From Gibbula magus (taxonomy: Eukaryota > Mollusca > Gastropoda > Trochida > Trochidae), in contig OW388299.1 in the NCBI GenBank assembly GCA_936450465.1, positions 44,647,386 through 44,711,385 of the forward strand: a stretch of 64,000 bases of DNA, read 5' to 3'. The stretch's first letter is position 1, and each line of letters starts with the position of its first letter. The notes beneath the pieces were generated by a model. It ran no database searches. It was not told where the DNA came from and saw only the letters and a list, made by a program, of their open reading frames with translations. The position numbers and the translations under genes were made by a program. Below, piece by piece: positions 42,701 to 54,700 of the stretch.

Positions 42701-45700
42701 CCTTTGCTATGCAAGTTCATTAACTTCCCTGTACTTTTGTTCTTACTGCTGCCCTTTTTTCCCCACAGTGAATTTCACGAGTGATAAGCCAGGGAGTCTG
42801 CAATGGTCTGAGTTGAAATCAATTCAGCCTTTGCTATGGAAGTTCATTCCAATCTCTGTATCTTTGTTTATTAATTAACTATCATTGTTATGGCATGTAT
42901 ACTGCATTTATGGCCTAGACCATATGATTCGACAACTGGGCCAATACGGGGAAACTGGGCCAATACGGGAAAAACTGGGCCAATACGAGACAAACTGGGC
43001 CAATATAATTTAAACAGTATTTTTATTTCCAAATAACATATCACGTACATGAAATATGAGAAGTTAAATTGGAAAAAAAGGATTAGCAAACAGGCTTCAC
43101 TAGCCTATATAAATGCTTCTCCTAAATATATGAGTCTGAGCATGCGCAGTTGCACATTTGCTGAAATCCTGAAGCTGTCGCTTCACAACTTTGACCCGTG
43201 CTATTTGTTCACCAATATTGTTTATAATTAGTATTTCAATATAAATGAGATGTCTAGTGTTGTGCAAATGGAATGAAAAGAAGTTAATTAATAAAATTGT
43301 CATTAATTAAGTATTTCCGTATTGGCCGAGTTACTTCGTCTTGGGCCAATACAACGGACCTCGGACCTGTAACTGGGCCAATACAGAAATACTTAATAAC
43401 ATTATATTAAACACCTCTGTCCACAGTACGAGCTTCACGAGTGACAAGGCGGGAAGTCTGGGAGAAGTACACGAGGTGAAGGAGCTGCTGATGGTCGGTC
43501 TGGGACACAACAAATCTCGTCCCTACCTCCTGGTGAGTGTTCTCTAATGTTGATCTAACACTGTACACTACCTGATATGTAGAAGAACTGATGCTCAGTG
43601 GTGCTGTGATTCTTCTCAATATTTGGATGACAATGTCCTGGTGAAAGTTCTCTGGTAATATGGTATTTGTACACTACCTGATATCCAGGAGAACTGCTGC
43701 TCAGTGAGGCAGTAAAGACTCTCAATGTTTAGATGACAATATCCATTGAGATTGTACAAATTATGCTGTTGTTTGGGGTAAATTCATGTTGCTGGATCAT
43801 CCATAGACTGGGACACAAAGCCACATTAATTCGATGAGCACATGGTCATCTGGCCATCATCTGGTCATTACCAACAGTTTGTGGATCCTTTTATGTGCAA
43901 ATTCACATAAAGTGGACTGTTTTATCTTGAGATGGGTATACATGTAAGATATAGTGCCCAATAAACTGAAGAAGAACTTAAATTAATAATTATCCTAATT
44001 CAGGGCCTCCTCATAAATATAGAGGGCCTATAACCAAGATAGTTATCATTTTTAGCTCATCAGGCCTGAAAGGCCCGATGGGCTTATGGCATGGGATGGC
44101 GTCCGTCCATCCGTCCGTCCGTCCGTCCGTAAACTTTTCACTTTTTCGACTTCTTCTCCAGAACCAATAACTCTAGAGAGCTGAAATTTTATGTACAGAC
44201 TCCTTGGCCAATGGGGATTCTAAATTGTAGATTTGGTGACCCTGTGACCCCAAATAAGGGCCCCAGGGGTGATAACCTTAAAAGCTATTTTCATCTTCTT
44301 CTCCAGAACCAATGACTCCAGAGAGCTGAAATTTTATGTACAGACTCCTTGGCCAATGGGGATTCTAAATTGTAGATTTGGTGACCCTGTGACCCCAAAT
44401 AAGGGCCTCACTGGCCATTACCTAAAATCCTGTTTTCATCTTTTTCTCCGGAACAAAAAGATCTAGAAGGCTGTAATATTGTATGCAAACTCTTTAGCCA
44501 ATGGGGATTCTAACTTGTAAATTTGGTGACCCTGTGACCCCAAATATGGGCCACAGCCTAAAAAACCTTTGAAAATGAATTTTGAGCTGATATTTTATGT
44601 GCACTTCATTCACTTTATTTGAAATGTATGTCGACTTGAGATAACAATCTACATTGTGGACATGTTTGTCAAATTGATGTAATCAATGTGAAATGAGAAC
44701 TATTGAATAGCCTATGAACTGAAAATTGTGACAAGTCATAAAGGACTAATTTGAAGAGGAGTTAAGAATTCTTTTATTTTACATGAGATATGTGAACTGC
44801 ATATGACTGGTGATGAAATGATAAGATAAGATTATTTTCATCTTCTTCTCCAGAACGAAAAGACCTAGAAGGTTGTCATGTTGTGTAATGAGTCTTTAGC
44901 CAATGGAGATTCTAAATTGTAGATTTGGTGACCCTGTGGCCCCAAATAAGGGCCTCACAGGCCGTTAACTAAAATCCTGTTTTCATCTTTTTCTCCGGAA
45001 CAAAAAGATCTAGAAGGCTGTAATATTGTATGCAAACTCTTGAGCCAATGGGGATTCAAACTTGTAAATTTGGTGACCCTGTAACCCCAAATATGGGCCA
45101 CAGCCTAAAAAAACCTTTGAAAATGAATTTTGAGCTGATATTTTCTGACACTTCAATCACAATGATTTGAAATATATGTCGACTTGAGGTAACAATCTAC
45201 ATTGTGGACATGTTTGTCAAATTGATGTAATCAATGTGAAATGAGAACTATTGAATAGCCTATGAACTGAAAATTGTGACAAGCCACAAAGGACTAAGTT
45301 GAAGAGGAGTTAAGAATTCTTTTATTTTACATGAGATATGTGAACTGCATATGACTGGTTATGAAATGATAAGATAAGATTATTTTCATCTTCTTCTCCA
45401 GAACGAAAAGACCTAGAAGGTTGTCATGTTGTGTAATGAGTCTTTAGCCAATGGAGATTCTAAATTGTAGATTTGGTGAAGCTGTGGCCCCAAATAAGGG
45501 CCTCACAGGCCATTACCTAAAATCCTGTTTTCATCTTTTTCTCCGGAACAAAATGATCTAGAAGGCTGTAATATTGTATGCAAACTCTTTAGCCAATGGG
45601 GATTCAAACTTGTAAATTTGGTGACCCTGTGACCCCAAATATGGGCCACAGCCTAAAAAAACCCTTTGAAAATTAATTTTGAACTGATATTTTATGACAC

Positions 45701-48700
45701 TTCATTCACTTTATTTGAAATGTATACTTGAGATAACAATCTACATTGTGGACATGTTTGTCAAATTGATGTAATCAATGTGAAATGAGAACTATTGAAT
45801 AGCCTATGAACTGAAAATTGTGACAAGTCATAAAGGACTAAATTGAAGAGGAGTTAAGAATTCTTTTATTTTACATGAGATATGTGAACTGCATATGACT
45901 GGTGATGAAATGGTAAGATAAGATTATTTTCATCTTCTTCTCCAGAACGAAAAGACCTAGAAGGTTGTCATGTTGTGTAATGAGTCTTTAGCCAATGGAG
46001 ATTCTAAATTGTAGATTTGGTGAAGCTGTGGCCCCAAATAAGGGCCTCACAGGCCATTACCTAAAATCCTGTTTTCATATTTTTCTCCGGAACAAAATGA
46101 TCTAGAAGGCTGTAATATTGTATGCAAACTCTTTAGCCAATGGGGATTCAAACTTGTAAATTTGGTGACCCTGTGACCCCAAATATGGGCCACAGCCTAA
46201 AAAAACCCTTTGAAAATTAATTTTGAACTGATATTTTATGACACTTCATTCACTTTATTTGAAATGTATACTTGAGATAACAATCTACATTGTGGACATG
46301 TTTGTCAAATTGATGTAATCAATGTGAAATGAGAACTATTGAATAGCCTATGAACTGAAAATTGTGACAAGTCATAAAGGACTAAATTGAAGAGGAGTTA
46401 AGAATTCTTTTATTTTACATGAGATATGTGAACTGCATATGACTGGTGATGAAATGGTAAGATAAGATTATTTTCATCTTCTTCTCCAGAACGTAAAGAC
46501 CTAGAAGGTTGTCATGTTGTGTAATGAGTCTTTAGCCAATGGAGATTCTAAATTGTAGATTTGGTGAAGCTGTGGCCCCAAATAAGGGCCTCACAGGCCA
46601 TTACCTAAAATCCTGTTTTCATCTTTTTCTCCGGAACAAAAAGATCTAGAAGGCTGTAATATTGTATGCAAACTCTTTAGCCAATGGGGATTCAAACTTG
46701 TAAATTTGGTGACCCTGTGACCCCAAATATGGGCCACAGCCTAAAAAAACCCTTTGAAAATTAATTTTTAACTGATATTTTATGACACTTCATTCACTTT
46801 ATTTGAAATGTATACTTGAGGTAACAATCTACATTGTGGACATGTTTGTCAAATTGATGTAATCAATGTGAAATGAGAACTATTGAATAGCCTATGAACT
46901 GAAAATTGTGACAAGGCATAAAGGACTAAATTGAAGAGGAGTTAAGAATTCTTTTATTTTACATGAGATATGTGAACTGCATATGACTGGTGATGAAATG
47001 ATAAGATAAGATTATTTTCATCTTCTTCTCCAGAACGAAAAGACCTAGAAGGTTGTCATGTTGTGTAATGAGTCTTTAGCCAATGGAGATTCTAAATTGT
47101 AGATTTGGTGACCCTGTGGCCCCAAATAAGGGCCTCACAGGCCGTTAACTAAAATCCTGTTTTCATCTTTTTCTCCGGAACAAAAAGATCTAGAAGGCTG
47201 TAATATTGTATGCAAACTCTTGAGCCAATGGGGATTCAAACTTGTAAATTTGGTGACCCTGTGACCCCAAATATGGGCCACAGCCTAAAAAAACCTTTGA
47301 AAATGAATTTTGAGCTGATATTTTCTGACACTTCAATCACAATGATTTGAAATATATGTCGACTTGAGATAACAATCTACATTGTGGACATGTTTGTCAA
47401 ATTGATGTAATCAATGTGAAATGAGAACTATTGAATAGCCTATGAACTGAAAATTGTGACAAGCCACAAAGGACTAAGTTGAAGAGGAGTTAAGAATTCT
47501 TTTATTTTACATGAGATATGTGAACTGCATATGACTGGTTATGAAATGATAAGATAAGATTATTTTCATCTTTTCCTCCAGAACGAAAAGACCTAGAAGG
47601 TTGTCATGTTGTGTAATGAACCTTTAGCCAATGGAGATTCTAAATTGTAGATTTGGTGACCCAGTGGCCCCAAATAAGGGCCTCACAGGCCATTACCTAA
47701 AATTCTGTTTTCATCCAGAACAAACTAGAAGGAATATTTTGTTCAGAATGTTTAGATGTTTGGATGACAAGGCCTAGAACCGAGATTGTTTATCCAAGGT
47801 GATTCTAAATTGTACTATGTACCATGAGATTCATCACATTGCCTGTTCTCTTTAAACCTTATACAGTTAGATCAGTGCTGCCAGTGTTTAGTGCAAGCAA
47901 GAGTCTATTACATAATTTGGCGGTAAAACACAAAAAACACAGCTGGCTGTAACCAGAGCCAAGGGGTCAGAATATTGCATAATCTCCTGTGTGTTGACCT
48001 TGCTGAGTGCTCTCTCTCAATTTCAAGAATAAGATTTGTCAGGGTTAGGGATTGTACATTATATTGAGACAACATATTTCTGTCTTCATCATCAAACAAA
48101 ATAAACTCTGATGAGCTACAGAGCCCATGGCTCTATTTTTGTTTTTTTCTGAAGTTTGTGGGGCAATAGTATAGCCTCTTTGTTTCTTTATTCAGGGAAT
48201 AGAGGAAGACTCTGTTGATCTTTGAAGAATTCTCATATCATCAAGAGTCCCACAGAGACAATTTCAACATGTACTGTTTATCTCCAGTTATGTAATCTCT
48301 GTTTCTGTATCCAGGCTAGAGTAGAAGATGCTCTCCTGATCTATGAAGCGTTCCCGTATCATCAGGAGACCCAGAGCCGGACAGAGAACCATCTCAAGAT
48401 CCGCTTCAAGCGTTTCAACCACAACATCCTCCTGAAGGAGAAGAAACCCAGCAAGGGCAAGAAGAAGGAGGAGAAGGAAGAGGAAGAGAAGGCAACTGTC
48501 TTCTCCAATCAGCAGCTGAGATACTTTGAGGATATCTCGGGATACTCTGGGGTGAGTTAAACGTTGTATTCTGCATCTAAAATGATAATTTTTAATACTT
48601 ACCCTACCTCTAGTTAGTGCATTACCTATGCTCATTCGATACAAGATTGGAAAACGTGTTAGCGATGTTATCCTCCATAGAAGAAGTGAGATGTGAGGGT

Positions 48701-51700
48701 GACTAGCTGCTAATACGTGGCTGGTAGACGGAAGTACTGCCCCCCAATCCCGTCATTTGACAACGTGAGCTAGTCACAATTCCTTTCATCGTGTCCTGAA
48801 CGGACGTGTTTTTGATGGTTTTTTGTATGAGAATTCGTTATATTTCCAAATTCCCTACCCCTTTGTGTTTGGTATGTATTACGTTTTCCTTTTTCCTCCC
48901 ATGAGATGTACTGTTAATAAAAATTTATTTTTTGTTGTACTCACCATGGTTTCCTTGCCGTAGTTTGCTTTGTGCAAATTTTCGTCTTGTCGCCCTTTGA
49001 CCTGGTTTCGGCGAGGTTTGGGTTTCCCCTCCCCTGCTTGGGTCCCTTACCCTCCCTATTATCAAGTAATTTCTTGCTTTTTACACCTATTTTCACTATA
49101 TATCTGGTTTTTCGTCATAGGATTACCATGGTATCCATTATGGCTTCTCCCGTTGGTACTTTTTTCACCTTCGTCTTGTCTTGTCACGAGGCGTAGTTTT
49201 TTTTTAATTTCTCGTAATTACTTCCTTAACTTTGTTTTTTCCCTTCCCTGTACCTTCCGTTTTCCAAGGAAATATGTTTCTTCCCTTTTTTGGGTTTGTT
49301 AACCTTCGGTTTCCTTTTTGTCTCTTGGTACTATTTTGCTTATCTGCAAGCCACCCGTTTGACGCACGTGGGTGGTAGCGCTCACGTCCCTTTGGGTTTG
49401 TTTACACTTGACAGACTTGCTACCAGTCTCCTTTGGTAGAGTTTTAATTAACTCCACTGACTTTGTTGTTTTACTGTTTGTGTTTTGACATTGTTTATAT
49501 TATAATCATTCATTGTGATTATTCATAATTTAACTTAGTAAATTTTAAATTGTTTTCAAATTTTAATATTTTTGAATTCATTCATGCTGAGTTTTCTCCT
49601 GCATTGCATTACTATAACATGATTTTTTGCTTGCGCTTAAATCTTGTTTTTGTTGTGTGCTGCAGTTTGTTTGTGAGTTTTTATGACAAGGGTCTTCTGT
49701 CATAATTGTAAATCTCAGAAGTCGGCCAAAGATCCGCACCTCTTGTTGCCCCGACTGTCTACGTGCCGACGAGTGTGTTTGGGCCAGAAGGTGTCATCTG
49801 TGAAGGGCCTCTCTGACATCGCATTCAAGGCCTTTCTCATCGCTCGGAGGAAGAGGTTTACTCAACGTCGCTCCAGGATGTCGTCTTCGGACTCGCACCC
49901 GGACGCCTCTGCTCCTCCTTCGAACCCTCCTTTGCCTGAGGGTGACCCTCCGCAGACCTCTCAGCCTCCCCTGCCGAAGGAACCTTCCAGCTCTCTTCAG
50001 ACATCAGCGCAGGTGCAGAGGACCTCCCTCTCGTCTCAACAGTCTGACGCTGCCTTCAATCCTGGAGCTCCGCCTATCCTTCGAGACCCCCGCTTCGCTA
50101 GTTTTCTCCTTGGATTTATGGAGGACCCCAGCAAGTTGGACCAGTTGGATCAGCGTCCCCCGCCTGAGCGTCCCACCTCTCCTAGGAAGAATCATCGTTC
50201 GCCGGCGCCCAGGGATCGTCGCTCCTCTCCTTCTGCCTCTCAGAGCAAGCGTGCTCGGTCCCCGGCTAGGGACGATCATCGCTCTCCAGCGCCCAAGGAC
50301 AGACGCTCCCCTGCACCTAAAGACAGACGCTCTCCTGCTCCGAAGGGCAATCGTTCGCCAGCGCCCAGAGACCGACGTTCGCCGGCACCTAGAGATCGGC
50401 GCTCGTCTTCTCCTAAGGATCGTCGCTCGCCTGCGCCCAGGGACCGTCGCTCCCCGGCGCCCAGAGACCGGCGCTCCCCGGCGCTCCCCGGCACACAGGG
50501 ACCTGCGCTTTTCGTCTAAGGACTACCAGGATCGGCGCTCCTCGCCCTCTTCGTCCAAGCGTCGGCGCTCTCGCTCCCCCTCCCCTAGGGACCGCCACTC
50601 TCCTTCAAAGCGCAGGGATCAACGTTCTTGGACTGAGGACAATCGCTCTAGGATCCAGGTGTATGAAGATCGTCGGAACTATGATAAGCGCAGCTCTCCC
50701 TCTCGTGTTCGCGAGTATCGGCGCTCTTCTCCTAGACATACAGAACCGTCTGCCACATCTCAACATCGGGCTTCGGAGGATAGTAGGCTCTCTGAGGACA
50801 GACGTCACCGGGCGGCTGACTCTCCTTCCAGGAGGCGCTCTAGGTCTCCTCTTCGTCGCCAGTCTCCTTCCACTGTGACATCCGGTTCCCGACGCTCTAG
50901 GTCCCCTTCGTTTAGGGAGGAACATGAGTTTGTTCCAGATTACCAGGAGGAAGTAGAGGACCCGGATCAGAACCACCTGACTTTGCCATTGGTCTACTCT
51001 TGGATAGCAGATAGGTTGACCTCATGCCCTTCGCCATCGACGGAAGCTAACCGGGCTGCTGCTATTTGGGATGACCCTGAGGTGATGATCCCCCCCTCAC
51101 CCTATGGTACTGGATGCCTTAGCCTCCCTGGATGAGGACTTCCAGCGGTTGTCTCTCAACCCCTCGCTCCGCGTCGCTAAGAATACTTCTGCAGGCTTTA
51201 AGATTCACTCGTTTTCCAACTACGATAATGGTCCTGCCCTAGATGACTCTGCTAGACGCCTGTCGGTTGCGTCGCAGGCTCAGTACAAGGTGACGGACTG
51301 ATTCACACTGAGTTAAGCCGTATTCTCAAGCCTCTCTCGGGTCTGGCCTCAGCCACGGAGGCGCTGGCCCAGGATTTGGCAGAGGACAATCCGTCAAGAT
51401 TAGACCATCTTCAGACCATGTACCGTTGGCAAGCCAATTCGTTGGGGACAATCATGGACCATGTGCGGTCAGCCCTGGCGTCCATCAGACAATTCTAGAA
51501 GACCCCTTTGTCTTGAACATCCTTCGATCAGGTTACAAACTGCCAATAGCCAGGTCGCCGCCTCTGACCAACCTGCTCCGGTCACGCGAGTACTCGAAAG
51601 CTCAACTAGTGCAGCTATCCACGAACATCCAGACGCTGCTTGACAAGAGAGCGTTAGAAAAGGTGCTAGATCCCAATCACTCCCCAGGGTTCTACTCTCC

Positions 51701-54700
51701 CATCTTCCTCGTCCCCAAGAAGAACTCGGACAAGACGCGGATGATTCACAACATGGCGGTGTTCAACGACCGTTACCTGGAGGACCCGCCCCATTTCCGC
51801 ATGATTTCCCTGGATCTACTGCGTTCAAAGCTTTCCTCGAACGACTGGCTGGTCAGTTTAGATCTGCAGGACGCCTACCTTCACGTCCCCATTTACGAAC
51901 CACACAGGAAGTTCCTGCGTTTTTACTTCCAAGGGGAACATTACCAATGGAAGGTACTCCCGTTTGGTAATTCCACGGCCCCGTGGCTCTTCACTCGCAT
52001 CACAGCGCCGATTGCTCGGTTTCTTCACCTTCGGGGGATCGAATTCGACCCATACATCGACGACTGCCTGATGAGCCACGCGGCGCCGTGGCAGCTACAC
52101 AAGCAAACCCAGTTTGTTCGCAAGCTTCTTCACCAACTGGGTTGGTTGTTAAACGAAGAGAAGTCCCACCTGGTCCCGTCTCAGCGTCTAACCTTCATCG
52201 GAGGACTGTTCCTCACGGACTTAGACCTGGTCAAGGTTCCTCCGGACAGATGGACCAAGATTTTACGACTGGTTCAGGGTGGACTTCATCGAGCTCTGGC
52301 GCTCAGAGATTGGCAGTCCCTGCTCGGCCTCCTCTCGTCTGCTCAAGCGTTGACCCAGAGGGGGCGCTTGATGCTGAGACCCCTTCAGATGTTCCTGTCA
52401 CCTTTTCATTTGCCAGGAGGACCTGAAGGCCAGATACAGTCTTCCACTTCATCTTCATCCCTTTCTGAGATGGTGGTTGAGCCCATCGAATGTTTGCGAA
52501 GGAGTCTCTTTGTCAGAGTTCCATCACTCGCACGAGATGTTCGTCGACGCCTCTCTTAGGGCTGGGGAGCCCATCTGGACCACCTCACTACGTCGGGGCT
52601 GTGGTCCGACGCTCACACTTCTTGGCACAGCAACAGTCTCGAACTAAAAGCCGTCATCCTGGCAGTGACAGCCTGGCTTCCGACACTACGCGGCTCACGT
52701 CTTCTGATTGCTTCGGACAACTCAACTGTCGTGTGGTTGATCAAGAATCAGGGCACGACAGGATCTCGTCAACTGCTCGATCAGACCCTGGACTTGTTTC
52801 GTCTCCTCGACGAGAACGACATTCAAGTCAGAGCAAGGCACATTCCAGGTTGCAAGAATGTGTTGGCGGACGCCTTGTCAAGGCCAGACAAGCCCTCTCC
52901 CACGGAGTGGATGCTCCATCCGGAGGCGTTCGCCCTCATCTGCAGTCTTCATCATCGTCCGCTGGTAGACCTGTTTGCCACCAAGTTCAACTCTCAGCTC
53001 CCGGTGTACGTCTCCCCTCTGCCGGACCCAGCTGCGTGGGCAGTGGACGCTCTTTCACTCTCGTGGGAAAATCTAGATGCTTACGCTTTTCCTCCACCTG
53101 TGCTTCTGCCCAAGGTCCTTGCCAAACTCAAGGAGACCAGAGTGATCAGTCTGCTTTTGGTCGCGCCCTTTTGGCCGGCGAGGACTTGGTTTCCAGAACT
53201 GCGTCGTCTCGCCGGAAGAGAACCAGACCCACTTCCTCAGTGGCATCATCTTCTGTGGCACCCCCACAGTCGTCAAACTCATCCGGACCCAGATCGCTTC
53301 CATCTGTGTGTTTGGACCATTTGCAGAGGGCATTGAGATAGAAGGGCTACTCGGCTAAGGTGGCAAGCACCATTGCTCGGGCTCACAGGATCTCCACAAG
53401 GTCTCTTTACGACGACAAGTGGTTGTCTTTTGAGGGTTTCTGCAAGAAGTATAACAAGAGTCCTGTTTCAGCCTCTCCTCAATTCATCGCGGAGTTTCTC
53501 CTGTATCTTCGCACTGATCGACACCTTAAAGGAGGCACTATCTCTACGTACCTTTCAGCTCTCAACTCTGTCTTGGCCGTCAAGAACGATCGGAAGATCT
53601 CAAAGGTTCTGGAGCTGGTGGCTATGCTGAAAGCCTTTAAGGTTGAAGACCAGAAAGCTAAGTTTCGTCCTCCTGCTTGGGACTTGAACGTGGTTCTTCG
53701 ACACCTGAGAGGTCCTCCGTACGAGCCGTTATCTCAGGTTTCCTTCCAGGACCTCTCGTACAAGACCGTGTTCCTCGTGGCCCTGGCTACTGCTGCTAGG
53801 GTTAGCGAGATTCACCCATTGACGTCACCAGAATTCTCTTCGAACAGTCCCGCCATGGCGCAGTTCACCTGGGTCTTCTGTGGGACTTCGTAGCCAAGAA
53901 TCTACTTCCAGGTCAGCCGGACAGAGTGTTCATCATTCCCCCTCTGTCTTCGATCGTTGGGAGTGCAGACGCTGAGGAACTCTCTTTGTGCCCTGTGAGA
54001 GCCATCAAGGAGTTCATCGCCAGATCTTCAGCTAGGAGAAGGTCTCGCAAGAGGCTCTTCATTCCCCTGTCTGCGGCAGCCAAGGGTGAGGTAAACAGGA
54101 ATACCATTTCGTTGTGGCTTCGTACGGCCATCCTGGCGGCCTACGACGCAGCCGGTTTACCTCACCCTGCTGCCAACAACCCTCATGAGATTCGGGCCTT
54201 GGCGTCTACGATGGCCCTTCACAGGAACTGTTCGGTACCATCGATCATGGAGGGCTGCTTCTGGAGATCCACTTCTGTCTTCGCAAACCACTACTTGCGC
54301 GATCTAGCAGTGGAGGATGTCCAGGACTTGCAGTCCTTCGGACCCTTGGTAGTTGCCCAGCAACTCACCCGTCCCTCTTCTCACTAGGTAATTATCCCTA
54401 CCTCGGAGGCTTTTGGTTAGGGCTAACCCACTCTTTGTTGTGGTGTTCCCCTGCTGACTGGTGTGGTACATTGTCCCATGCTTTCTTCTTCCAGAAAGTA
54501 AGGCCAAGGCCACCTCTCCTGGTGCTTTCGACAGTGGTCCTCATCTGAGTCCGACCCACCTTCCTACTGTCGGATCAACATGCACTAACTAGAGGTAGGG
54601 TAAGTATTAAAAATTTATTAAAATCTAAATATTTTAGATATTTAAAAATACTTACCCTACCTCTAGGGTATATTTCCCCCCCATCGTTGGATCTCTTCCT

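Noticed and set aside
44560..47730. CRISPR-like array
   Set aside because: The repeats are 545 bp, contiguous and in an animal intron. There are no short repeats with unique spacers.
50276..50976. Minus-strand frames opposite the DIRS gag
   Set aside because: They mirror the GC-rich RS repeat of the Gag-like region and have no independent support.
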